This document shows, in pieces, positions 17,030-24,993 of a stretch of DNA of 64,000 nucleotides. Below the pieces are notes generated by a model. The model was not told the origin of the DNA, searched no databases, and was given only the letters and a program-made list of their open reading frames with translations. The translations under genes and the position numbers were made by a program. The DNA is from Sphingomonas_B tabacisoli (GTDB lineage: Bacteria > Pseudomonadota > Alphaproteobacteria > Sphingomonadales > Sphingomonadaceae). The stretch's first letter is position 1. Every line of letters begins with the position of its first letter. The DNA is taken from contig NZ_JBHUDY010000001.1 of NCBI RefSeq assembly GCF_042678385.1, forward strand, positions 62,001 through 126,000. The letters run 5' to 3'.

Positions 17030-17172
17030 CCCTCTCCCGCTTGGGCGGGAGAGGGAGGGGCCCAAGCCGTAGGCTTGGGAGGGTGAGGGCCGTTGCTGGT
17101 CTCGGAGCCCATGACCCTCACCCCGCTCGCGCCCGCAGGCGCGAGTCGCCCTCTCCCGCTTGCGGGAGAGGG
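17030..17172. repeat. Composite palindromic repeat (family B), likely bidirectional terminator
   Basis: Four hairpins fill the gap between the convergent SDR and etfA genes: 17030-17055 (11-bp stem CCCTCTCCCGC, loop TTGG), 17061-17079 (8-bp stem CCCAAGCC), 17126-17145 (8-bp stem CTCGCGCC) and 17149-17172 (11-bp stem, centre TT). GGGTGAGGG (17081-17089) also pairs with CCCTCACCC (17115-17123), so the whole can fold into one nested structure. The terminal palindromes resemble family A but carry CCTCTCCCGC instead of CCCTCCCGC. Confidence 0.85.
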
Positions 17173-17179
17173 ATGAGGT

Positions 17180-18115
17180 TCACCCCGGCAGCTTCTCGGT
17201 CAGTTCCGGCACCACCTTGAACAGGTCCCCCACCAGGCCGATGTCGGCGACCTGGAAGATCGGGGCGTCCTCGTCCTTGTTGATGGCGATGATGGTCTTG
17301 GAGTCCTTCATGCCGGCGAGGTGCTGGATCGCGCCGGAAATGCCGACCGCGATATAGACTTCGGGAGCGACGATCTTGCCGGTCTGACCGACCTGATAGT
17401 CGTTGGGGACATAACCCGCATCGACCGCGGCGCGGCTGGCGCCGACCGCCGCCTTCAGCTTGTCGGCGAGCGGCTCGATGATCGCGTGGAAGTTCTCGCC
17501 ATTCTGCAGCGCTCGGCCGCCCGAGACGATCACCTTGGCGCTGGTCAGCTCGGGCCGCTCGGACTTGCTGAGCTCCGCGCCGACAAAGCTCGACAGGCCG
17601 GCATCGCCGGTGGTGCCGATCTTCTCGACCTGGGCATTGCCCCCGTCGCGCGCCGCCTTCTCGAACGCGGTGCCGCGCACCGTGATCACCTTCTTGGCGT
17701 CACTGGACTGCACGGTCGCGATCGCGTTGCCGGCATAGATCGGGCGCGTGAAAGTGTCCGCGCTCTCGACCGAGAGGATGTCGGAAATCTGCATCACGTC
17801 GAGGAGTGCGGCGACGCGCGGCGCGACGTTCTTGCCAGTGGACGTCGACGGCGCCAGGAACGCGTCGCGATCGCTCATCAGGTTGACGATCAGCGGCGCC
17901 ACATTCTCGGCCAGCTCATGCTCATAGGCGGCATCTTCGGCGAGCAGCACGAGATCGACGCCCGCGACCTTCGCCGCATGGTCGGCGACCAGCTCGCAAT
18001 TGTGCCCGGCGACGAGGACATGCACTTCGCCCAGCTTGGCGGCGGCGGTCACGACGGCCAGCGTCGCGTCCTTCAGCACCTTGTTGTCGTGATCGGCGAG
18101 TACCAGCGTCTTCAT
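17180..18115 (-). CDS. etfA: Electron transfer flavoprotein alpha subunit
   Basis: A 311-residue EtfA/FixB-like protein. The N-terminal Rossmann-like domain starts MKTLVLADHDNK, and the C-terminal FAD-binding domain carries VSGGRALQNGENF and the conserved PEVYIAVGISGAIQHLAGMKDS. With EtfB it passes electrons from acyl-CoA dehydrogenases to ETF-ubiquinone oxidoreductase. Its ATG overlaps the etfB stop by 4 bp, so expression is coupled. Confidence 0.95.
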   Translation of the reverse strand: MKTLVLADHDNKVLKDATLAVVTAAAKLGEVHVLVAGHNCELVADHAAKVAGVDLVLLAEDAAYEHELAENVAPLIVNLMSDRDAFLAPSTSTGKNVAPRVAALLDVMQISDILSVESADTFTRPIYAGNAIATVQSSDAKKVITVRGTAFEKAARDGGNAQVEKIGTTGDAGLSSFVGAELSKSERPELTSAKVIVSGGRALQNGENFHAIIEPLADKLKAAVGASRAAVDAGYVPNDYQVGQTGKIVAPEVYIAVGISGAIQHLAGMKDSKTIIAINKDEDAPIFQVADIGLVGDLFKVVPELTEKLPG

Positions 18116-18861
18116 GCGACAACTCCCAGGCTCTTTAGCTTGGTGACCAGCTCATCCACGTCCGCGACCTTGCTGCCGGCCTGGCGCTTCGGCGGCTCGG
18201 CGACCTTCAAGGTCTTCAGGCGCGGCGCGACATCGACGCCGTAATCGGCCGGCGTCTTCTGCGCCAAAGGCTTGGACTTGGCCTTCATGATGTTGGGGAG
18301 CGACGCATAGCGCGGCTCGTTCAGGCGCAGATCGGTGGTGATGATCGCCGGCGTCTTGAGGCTCACCGTCTCCAGACCGCCATCGACTTCGCGGGTGACG
18401 GTGACGGTGTCTCCCGACACTTCGACCTTCGACGCGAACGTGCCCTGCGGCTGCTTCAGCAGTGCGGCGAGCATCTGGCCGGTCTGGTTCGAATCGTCGT
18501 CGATCGCCTGCTTGCCGAGCACGACCAGCCCGGGCTGTTCCTCTTCCGCCACCTTGGCGAGCAGCTTGGCGACGCCCAGCGGCTCGACCTCGTCGTCGGT
18601 CTGAATGAGGATCGCGCGGTCGGCGCCCATCGCCAGCGCCGTGCGCAGCGTCTCCTGCGCCTTGGCCGGCCCGATCGAAACGGCGACGATCTCGGTCGCC
18701 GCACCGTTTTCCTTCAGGCGGATCGCTTCCTCGACCGCGATCTCGTCGAACGGGTTCATCGACATCTTCACGTTCGACAAATCGACGCCGGTGCCGTCGG
18801 GCTTCACCCGCGGCTTCACATTGTAATCGATCACCCGCTTCACGGGCACGAGGATCTTCAT
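18112..18861 (-). CDS. etfB: Electron transfer flavoprotein beta subunit
   Basis: A 249-residue EtfB/FixA-like protein: MKILVPVKRVIDYNVKPRVK at the start, NPFDEIAVEEAIRLKE and the AMP-binding region LGKQAIDDDSNQTGQMLAALL. It is the non-catalytic AMP-binding partner of EtfA in fatty acid and amino acid oxidation. It lies 63 bp downstream of sucC in the same orientation, so sucC-etfB-etfA may be one transcript. Confidence 0.95.
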   Translation of the reverse strand: MKILVPVKRVIDYNVKPRVKPDGTGVDLSNVKMSMNPFDEIAVEEAIRLKENGAATEIVAVSIGPAKAQETLRTALAMGADRAILIQTDDEVEPLGVAKLLAKVAEEEQPGLVVLGKQAIDDDSNQTGQMLAALLKQPQGTFASKVEVSGDTVTVTREVDGGLETVSLKTPAIITTDLRLNEPRYASLPNIMKAKSKPLAQKTPADYGVDVAPRLKTLKVAEPPKRQAGSKVADVDELVTKLKSLGVVA

Positions 18862-18924
18862 CTCGGACCTTCCTTCGATCTCAAGCGAACTCGCGCTCGC
18901 CAGTGACTAACGTTTACGCGAACG

Positions 18925-20127
18925 TCAAGCCGCGACCTTGGCGACCTCCGCGACGATCTTGCAGGCGGCGTCGCCCAGATCGTTGGCCGGCACGATCGCA
19001 AGGCCAGAGTCGGCGAGGATTTTCTTGCCTTCCTCGACGTTCGTGCCTTCGAGGCGCACGACCAGCGGCACCGAAAGGTGCACTTCCTTCGCAGCGGCAA
19101 TGATGCCGTCGGCGATGATGTCGCAGCGCATGATCCCGCCGAAGATGTTGACGAGGATGCCCTTCACGGCCGGGTCGCTCAGGATGATCTTGAACGCCGC
19201 CGTGACCTTCTCCTTCGAAGCGCCGCCGCCCACGTCCAGGAAATTCGCGGGGAACGCACCGTTCAGCTTGATGATGTCCATCGTAGCCATCGCAAGGCCG
19301 GCGCCGTTGACCATGCAGCCGATATTGCCGTCGAGCTTGATATAGGCGAGGTCGTATTTCGACGCCTCGACTTCCATCGCATCCTCTTCGGTCAGGTCGC
19401 GCAGCTCGGCCAAATCCTTGTGGCGGAACATCGCGTTCGAATCGAAGCCGACCTTGGCGTCCAGCACCATCAGCTTGCCGTCGTCGGTGACGGCGAGCGG
19501 GTTGATCTCGATTTGCGAGGCGTCGGTGCCCTGGAAGGCGTCGTACAGCTTCGACGCGACGTTCGCGGCCTGCTTGGCGAGATCGCCGGTCAGGCCCAGC
19601 GCCGCCGCGACCGCCCGGCCGTGGTGCGGCATGAAGCCGGTCGCCGGATCGATATCGAGCGTGTGGATCTTCTCCGGCGTGTCGTGCGCGACCGTCTCGA
19701 TATCCATACCGCCTTCGGTGGACGCGACCATCGCGATCCGGCCGGTGCCGCGATCGACCAGGACGGCGAGGTAGAATTCCTTCGCGATATCAACGCCGTC
19801 GGTGACGTAGAGGCGCTGCACCTGCTTGCCGTGCTCGCCGGTCTGCACAGTCACCAAAGTGTTGCCGAGCATTTCGGCCGCCGCCGCCCTCACGTCGTCG
19901 AGCGTCTTGGCGAGGCGGACGCCGCCCTTGGCGTCGGGGCCGAGCTCCTTGAACTTGCCCTTGCCGCGGCCGCCGGCGTGGATCTGAGCCTTCACGACAT
20001 AAAGCGGTCCGGGCAGCTTCTTCGCGGCATCCACCGCTTCGTCGACGCTCATCGCCGCATAGCCCGCCGGGACCGGCACGCCGAACTTCGCCAACAATTC
20101 CTTGGCCTGATATTCGTGGATGTTCAT
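18925..20127 (-). CDS. sucC: Succinate-CoA ligase (ADP-forming) beta subunit
   Basis: A 400-residue protein with an ATP-grasp N-terminal domain (MNIHEYQAKELLAKFGVPVP; KAQIHAGGRGKGKFKE) and a C-terminal CoA-ligase domain (NIFGGIMRCDIIADGI; RLEGTNVEEGKKIL). It catalyses succinyl-CoA to succinate with ATP formation in the TCA cycle, together with SucD. No sucD follows: the next gene downstream is etfB, so the alpha subunit must be encoded elsewhere. Confidence 0.95.
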   Translation of the reverse strand: MNIHEYQAKELLAKFGVPVPAGYAAMSVDEAVDAAKKLPGPLYVVKAQIHAGGRGKGKFKELGPDAKGGVRLAKTLDDVRAAAAEMLGNTLVTVQTGEHGKQVQRLYVTDGVDIAKEFYLAVLVDRGTGRIAMVASTEGGMDIETVAHDTPEKIHTLDIDPATGFMPHHGRAVAAALGLTGDLAKQAANVASKLYDAFQGTDASQIEINPLAVTDDGKLMVLDAKVGFDSNAMFRHKDLAELRDLTEEDAMEVEASKYDLAYIKLDGNIGCMVNGAGLAMATMDIIKLNGAFPANFLDVGGGASKEKVTAAFKIILSDPAVKGILVNIFGGIMRCDIIADGIIAAAKEVHLSVPLVVRLEGTNVEEGKKILADSGLAIVPANDLGDAACKIVAEVAKVAA

Positions 20128-20224
20128 GGGGCGCTTTCTCCGTTTGGGGCAGGCCTAAAGCATGGGCGCGCCCGCTTGCCAACCCAAGGTTTGAGCGGGC
20201 TGCGGCAAGCTCTTATATGAGCGC

Positions 20225-20725
20225 ATGCCCTGGACCGGCCCCTTACTGTTCCTCCTGACCGTCGCTGTGATGGAAGGAGTCGCCTATGCGGCGCATCGCT
20301 GGGTGATGCACGGCCCCGGCTGGGTGCTGCACAGGAGCCATCACGCGCCCCGCGCCGGCTGGTTCGAGCTGAACGACCTGTATTTCGCGATCTTCGCGGC
20401 GCCTTCGATCGTGTTGCTGCTGGGCGGCGTTCGTCTCGGCTGGGGCGATTGGGCGACCTGGGTGGGGGTGGGGATTGCCGGCTATGGCGCGATCTATGCG
20501 ATCTTCCATGACGTAATCGTCCACCGGCGGGTGGCGCATCGCTACGTGCCGCGCTCCGATTACATGAAGCGAATCGTCCAGGCGCACCGGCTGCATCATG
20601 CGGTCGAGACGAAGGAGGGGACGGTCAGCTTCGGCTTCCTCGTCGCGCCGCCCCCCGAAGCGCTGAAGGCCGAGCTCGCCCGCCGCGGCCGGGCCGGCGT
20701 CAGAGCGCCTGCCGGAGCGCCCTGA
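20225..20725 (+). CDS. crtZ: Beta-carotene 3-hydroxylase CrtZ
   Basis: A 166-residue di-iron membrane hydroxylase. The four His boxes are HRWVMH, HRSHH, HDVIVHRR and HRLHH, as in CrtZ, and the hydrophobic segments between them fit a membrane enzyme. It hydroxylates beta-ionone rings at C3 to give zeaxanthin. Its 3' end overlaps the 3' end of the convergent crtB by 26 bp. Confidence 0.92.
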   Translation: MPWTGPLLFLLTVAVMEGVAYAAHRWVMHGPGWVLHRSHHAPRAGWFELNDLYFAIFAAPSIVLLLGGVRLGWGDWATWVGVGIAGYGAIYAIFHDVIVHRRVAHRYVPRSDYMKRIVQAHRLHHAVETKEGTVSFGFLVAPPPEALKAELARRGRAGVRAPAGAP

Positions 20726-21548
20726 ACACCCAGCCGAGCTTTGCCCACCGGCTGACGACGACGCGCCGGTCGAGCGCGGCTTCGCCCTGCCGCGCCACTT
20801 CGCGGGCGATCGCGCCATAGATGCCGGCGGCGGCGAGCACCGCCCAGCGCGCGCGGAACGGCAGCCGCTGGGCGCCGATCCTGGCGCTGGCCTCATAGTC
20901 CGCGGCCATTGCGGCCAGCCTGCGAGTCAGAAGTGGGAGCGCTGCTCCGTCCGCCAGCCAATCCTCCGGCAGATAGCAGCGCCCCGCTTCCGCGTCCTCG
21001 CGCACGTCGCGGGCGATGTTCGCGAGTTGGAAGGCGAGGCCGAGATGCTCGGCCCGCTCCAGCGTGTCGGCATCGTCGGCGGGCACACCCATCACCAACG
21101 CCATCATCCGGCCGACGACGCCTGCAACATGGTGGCAGTAAAGAATCAGGTCCGCCTCGGTCCGCGGCCGCCAGCCCTCTGCGTCCAGGGCGAAGCCGGC
21201 GATATGCTCGTCGAGCAGCGCGGGGGGAATGAAGACCTCGTCGGTGAGCGTGCGCAATCCATCGAAGGCTGCCTCGCCGACCCATTCGCCGGCCAGCGCC
21301 CGATCCGTTAGCGCGCGGATCGCCGTCAGCCGCGCCTGCGGATCGGCGACCGCATTCAGCGCGCCGCCCAGCTTCTGTCCGTCGGCGAGGTCGTCGCAGG
21401 ATCGGCACCAGGCATAGAGCAGCCATGCCCGTTCGCGCGTCCGTCGGTCGAACAGCCTGCTCGCCAGCCCGAAGCTTTTCGATCCGCGCGCGATCGTCTC
21501 GCCGGCGGTCGCGACTAGCGCGTCCCGTGTCGGGACCTCAGAGCTCAT
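20700..21548 (-). CDS. crtB: Phytoene synthase
   Basis: A 282-residue head-to-head prenyl synthase that condenses two GGPP to phytoene. The two Asp-rich motifs are CRSCDDLAD and IARDVREDAEAG, and YCHHVAGVVGRMMALVMG lies between them. It overlaps the LOG-family gene by 11 bp, so crtB is at the end of the crtY-crtI-LOG-crtB unit. No GGPP synthase (crtE) is in the window. Confidence 0.92.
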   Translation of the reverse strand: MSSEVPTRDALVATAGETIARGSKSFGLASRLFDRRTRERAWLLYAWCRSCDDLADGQKLGGALNAVADPQARLTAIRALTDRALAGEWVGEAAFDGLRTLTDEVFIPPALLDEHIAGFALDAEGWRPRTEADLILYCHHVAGVVGRMMALVMGVPADDADTLERAEHLGLAFQLANIARDVREDAEAGRCYLPEDWLADGAALPLLTRRLAAMAADYEASARIGAQRLPFRARWAVLAAAGIYGAIAREVARQGEAALDRRVVVSRWAKLGWVFRALRQAL

Positions 21549-22119
21549 CCTGCGTCATGCGGAAGATGGTCTGGTGCGGCTGGTACGCCGCCATCTTCGC
21601 CAGCAGCGCGTCGAGCGCCTCGTCGACGATGATGATGCCGGTGTGCTGCGGCCGCACGAAGCCGACCTCCGCCATATGCCGGTTGAACGCGATCAGGTGA
21701 TCGTAGAAGCCGAAGGCGTTGAGCAGCCCCACCGGCTTGACGTGATAGCCGAGCTGCGCCCAGCTCACCGCTTCCCACAGCTCGTCCATCGTGCCGACGC
21801 CGCCCGGCAGGGTCACGAAGCCGTCGGAGAGGTCGGTGAACAGCGCCTTGCGCTGGTGCATCGTCTGCACGGTGTGGAGCTGGGTGAGCCCGCGATGCGC
21901 GACTTCGGCATTGACCAGCGCCTCCGGAATCACGCCGATCACTTCGCCGCCGGCTTCGAGTGCGGAATCGGCGATCGCGCCCATCAGGCCGAGCTTGCCA
22001 CCGCCATAGACGACGCCGATGCGGCGCTCGGCAAGGGTGCGGCCGACCTGACGGGCGAGGTCGAGGTAACGAGGATCGGCGGGGGTGGCGGAGCCACAAT
22101 AGACGGCAAGGCGCTTCAC
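21538..22119 (-). CDS. LOG-family (TIGR00730) Rossmann-fold protein
   Basis: A 193-residue LOG-type protein. The signature LPGGVGTMDELWE (PGGxGTxxE) and YGGGKLGLMG are present. LOG enzymes release free bases from nucleoside 5'-monophosphates (cytokinin activation in plants), and many bacterial members are uncharacterised. GTG at 22119 is chosen because the upstream open frame translates a palindromic repeat, whose GGGAGGGGAGAA end acts as ribosome-binding site. It lies inside the carotenoid operon between crtI and crtB. Confidence 0.88.
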   Translation of the reverse strand: MKRLAVYCGSATPADPRYLDLARQVGRTLAERRIGVVYGGGKLGLMGAIADSALEAGGEVIGVIPEALVNAEVAHRGLTQLHTVQTMHQRKALFTDLSDGFVTLPGGVGTMDELWEAVSWAQLGYHVKPVGLLNAFGFYDHLIAFNRHMAEVGFVRPQHTGIIIVDEALDALLAKMAAYQPHQTIFRMTQDEL

Positions 22120-22123
22120 TTCT

Positions 22124-22305
22124 CCCCTCCCGCTTGCGGGAGGGGCAGGGGGAGGGAATGTCGATAGCTGTACATGGGTCGCCACTTGCCCTCCCCTAAC
22201 CCAGTGGTCCAGCCCGCACAGGTAAAACATGCCCTCAGCATGTTTTAGGATCGTCTGGGAGACGATCCGACCTGTGCTGACTGGATCACTCGCAAGCGGG
22301 AGGGG
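22124..22305. repeat. Paired palindromic repeat (family A) interrupted by a Y-shaped element
   Basis: The left palindrome (22124-22145; CCCCTCCCGC TT GCGGGAGGGG) is intact and identical to the one at 4273-4294. The right partner keeps only its distal part, CGCAAGCGGGAGGGG (22291-22305), because an 88-bp structured segment interrupts its proximal arm. The pair occupies the gap between the LOG-family and crtI genes. Confidence 0.85.
22203..22290. repeat. 88-bp three-way-junction (Y-shaped) palindromic element
   Basis: Outer imperfect arms of 21 nt (22203-22223 and 22270-22290, 17 of 21 positions pairing) enclose two perfect hairpins: AAAACATG/CATGTTTT (22224-22231 and 22239-22246) and GGATCGTCT/AGACGATCC (22248-22256 and 22260-22268, loop GGG). 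The result is a three-way junction. It is locally AT-richer than its surroundings and sits inside a palindromic repeat. It could be a small mobile or REP-like unit, or an RNA structure. Confidence 0.75.
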
Positions 22306-22308
22306 AAA

Positions 22309-23790
22309 TTAAGCCAAGTCCGCCAGCATCAACCCCGCCGTCGCTTTTGCGCTGCCGACGACGCCGGGGATGCCGGCGCCCGGATGCGTGCCGGCGCCGA
22401 CGAAATAGAGGTTCGGGATTGCGTCGTCGCGGTTGTGGGTGCGGAACCAGGCGCTCTGGGTCAGGATCGGCTCCAGACTGAAGGCGGAGCCCAGATGCGC
22501 GTTGAGGTGGTGCGCGAAATCGGGCGGGGCATAGTGGAAGCGCGTGACGATCCGCTCTTTCAGGTCCGGCACGCCGATGCGCTTCGCTACTTCGTCGAGA
22601 ATACGATCGGCGAATCGCGGCCCTTCCGCGTCCCAGTCGATCGCCCCGCGCCCGAGATGCGGCACGGGGGCGAGTGCGTAAAAAGTCGAATGGCCCGCGG
22701 GCGCCATGTTCCGATCGGTTGCGCTCGGGTGGTGGAGGTAGAGCGAGAAATCCTCCGCCAGCGCGCCGCCCTTGTAGATATCATCAAGCAGCCCGCGATA
22801 CCGCGGCCCGAACAGGATCATGTGGTGCGGAACGTGCGGGAACGTCCCGCGCACCCCGAAATGGACGACGAACAGCGAGGGTGAAAATCGCTTGCGCTGC
22901 AGCCGCCGGCCTTCGCGCTTTCCGCGTGACGATCCGCCGAGCAGATCGCGATAGGAATGGACGATGTCGGCGTTCGACGCGACCGCATCGGTATCTGTCT
23001 GCCAGCCGCTCGCGGTTCGGACGCCGGTCACGCGGTCGCTCGCGGTTTCGATCCTTACCACCGGATCGCCCAGCCGCAGCTCGCCGCCCAGCCGCTTGAA
23101 CTGGCGCACCATGCCGGCGACGAGCCGGTTGGTCCCGCCCTTGGCGAACCAGACGCCGCCGTCCTTTTCGAGCTTGTGGATCAACGCGTAGATCGCGCTC
23201 GTCGCCATCGGATTGCCGCCGACAAGCAGCGTGTGAAAGCTCAGCGCCTCGCGCAGCTTCTCGTTCTGAACGAAGCCCGACACGACCGAATAGACCGACC
23301 ACCAAGCCTGATAGCGCGCCAGCGCCGGCGCCGCCTTCAGCATCGATGCGAAGTCGAGGAACGGCACCGCGCCCAGCTTCACATAGCCTTCGCGGTACAC
23401 GCCCGCCGAATAGTCGAGGAAGCGCCGGTATCCCGCCACATCCGCCGGGTTCAGATTGGCGATTTCGGCATTCAGCGCCGGCTCGTCGTTCGAATAGTCG
23501 AACACCGTCCCGTCCGGCCAGGTGAGGCGATAGAAAGGCGAGACCGGCACGATCTCGACGTCCTCCGCCATGTTGCGGCCGGAGAGCGCCCACAGCTCCC
23601 TTAGGCAATCGGGATCGGTGATGACGGTCGGCCCGGCATCGAACGTGAAGCCGTCCCGCTCCCAGAAATAGGCGCGGCCGCCCGGCCTGTCGCGGCCCTC
23701 AACGATCACCGTCTGCACGCCCGCCGATTGCAGCCGGATGGCGAGCGCCAGCCCGCCGAACCCGGCCCCGATGACCACCGCGCGGTTCAT
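22309..23790 (-). CDS. crtI: Phytoene desaturase CrtI
   Basis: A 493-residue flavoprotein. The FAD dinucleotide-binding motif is VIGAGFGGLALAIRL, followed by EGRDRPGGRAYFWERDGFTFDAGPTVI; the C-terminal FAD contact GAGTHPGAGIPGVVGSAKAT is typical of bacterial CrtI. It converts phytoene to lycopene. The start overlaps the crtY stop by 4 bp (translational coupling). Confidence 0.95.
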   Translation of the reverse strand: MNRAVVIGAGFGGLALAIRLQSAGVQTVIVEGRDRPGGRAYFWERDGFTFDAGPTVITDPDCLRELWALSGRNMAEDVEIVPVSPFYRLTWPDGTVFDYSNDEPALNAEIANLNPADVAGYRRFLDYSAGVYREGYVKLGAVPFLDFASMLKAAPALARYQAWWSVYSVVSGFVQNEKLREALSFHTLLVGGNPMATSAIYALIHKLEKDGGVWFAKGGTNRLVAGMVRQFKRLGGELRLGDPVVRIETASDRVTGVRTASGWQTDTDAVASNADIVHSYRDLLGGSSRGKREGRRLQRKRFSPSLFVVHFGVRGTFPHVPHHMILFGPRYRGLLDDIYKGGALAEDFSLYLHHPSATDRNMAPAGHSTFYALAPVPHLGRGAIDWDAEGPRFADRILDEVAKRIGVPDLKERIVTRFHYAPPDFAHHLNAHLGSAFSLEPILTQSAWFRTHNRDDAIPNLYFVGAGTHPGAGIPGVVGSAKATAGLMLADLA

Positions 23791-24893
23791 TTCAGGATGG
23801 CCTTAATCGCTGCGCCGATCGGCACCGGCGGCTTGCCGGTCAGGATGCGTGCCTTGTCGGCAAGCGTCGTCTGCCCCGCATAGAAGCGGCCGATCAACGG
23901 CTCGGGCAGGCGATAGAAGCGCTCCAGCACGCGCCAGCGCTGCTCGGGCGCAGCGGCGCGGAACAGCATCGCGTCGAGCCGCCGGTAGAAGCCGCGTCGC
24001 CGCCAAGCCCGCTCGGCATGCTCCCGGGTCAGCCGCGCAAGTCCTTCCCGCGACAGGTCCGGCGCACGGACGATCGCCGACGCCAGCCGCACTGCATCGG
24101 GCAGCGAATAGCCGGTGGTCGGATGGAACAGCCCCGCGCGCATGCCCGCCTTCGCCACGCCCTTACCGGTAGAGCGCCAATAGGCATCGAAATCCCCGCC
24201 GATCGCGACCGGCAGCACACCGGTCTCCGTGCGCCCCGCCGGCTTCGCGCGCCAGCCCTGCGCCGCAGCATAGTCGAGCACCCGCGCCTCGATCGCCGCG
24301 ACGTCGGGCGCGGGGGTGTCGCTATAATAGGTATCCTCGACGAACAGCCGCGTCGGCCCGAACGGCAGCACATAGACGAAGCGATAGCCGTCGATCTGCT
24401 TGACGGTCGCGTCCATCACGATCGGGCGATGAAGGCCGTGCGGCGCGTCGGTCTCGAAAAGCATTCCGACGAATTTCTGCCAGCCCAGATCGAGCGCGGA
24501 AAGATCGCCCGCACCGCGCGCATCGATCACCGCGCCCTCGCCCGGCGCGGTTTCACAGCCCAGCCGGACATCGGCCAGCCGCTCTCGCAGCACCCGGTCG
24601 AACTGCTCGGACTCGATCGAGTTATAGTCAGTCCCAAGCGTCCGCCGATGTCCGGGAAAGCGCACTTCATAGCCGTCCCACCGATGCGAGACGAACGGCG
24701 CGACGATCCAGCGGTCTTCGTCTGCAATGTCGCTATCGAAGAACGACCAGACATGGTTGCCGCCAAGCCTATCGTCACGCTCGATAAGCGCGACGCGAAC
24801 CTCCGGCCGCCGCTCCGCCAGGGCATAGGCAATCAGCCCCCCGGCCAGCCCGCCGCCCAATATGCTCAACTCGAGATCACCGCTTGCCCCCAC
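23787..24893 (-). CDS. crtY: Lycopene beta-cyclase CrtY
   Basis: A 368-residue cyclase with the N-terminal dinucleotide motif LSILGGGLAGGLIAYALAE, the ERDDRLGGNHVWSFFDSD block, and the later FVYVLPFGPTRLFVEDTYY motif of CrtY/CrtL. It makes beta-carotene from lycopene. The start is GTG at 24893. It is the first gene of the crtY-crtI-LOG-crtB unit and diverges from the desaturase-type hydroxylase across 100 bp. Confidence 0.93.
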   Translation of the reverse strand: MGASGDLELSILGGGLAGGLIAYALAERRPEVRVALIERDDRLGGNHVWSFFDSDIADEDRWIVAPFVSHRWDGYEVRFPGHRRTLGTDYNSIESEQFDRVLRERLADVRLGCETAPGEGAVIDARGAGDLSALDLGWQKFVGMLFETDAPHGLHRPIVMDATVKQIDGYRFVYVLPFGPTRLFVEDTYYSDTPAPDVAAIEARVLDYAAAQGWRAKPAGRTETGVLPVAIGGDFDAYWRSTGKGVAKAGMRAGLFHPTTGYSLPDAVRLASAIVRAPDLSREGLARLTREHAERAWRRRGFYRRLDAMLFRAAAPEQRWRVLERFYRLPEPLIGRFYAGQTTLADKARILTGKPPVPIGAAIKAILK

Positions 24894-24993
24894 GCGATGG
24901 GATTAGCGAGGAATTCGGCTCATTCAAACAATGTCCGCAGCGGGTCCAAAGCGGACATTCCGGTTCGGCGGGGTTTGATTTAAGCATTGCGCC

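Noticed and set aside
22203..22290. tRNA or tRNA-like gene
   Set aside because: The fold has two inner hairpins, not three, and lacks an anticodon loop, T-loop or CCA-type acceptor end.
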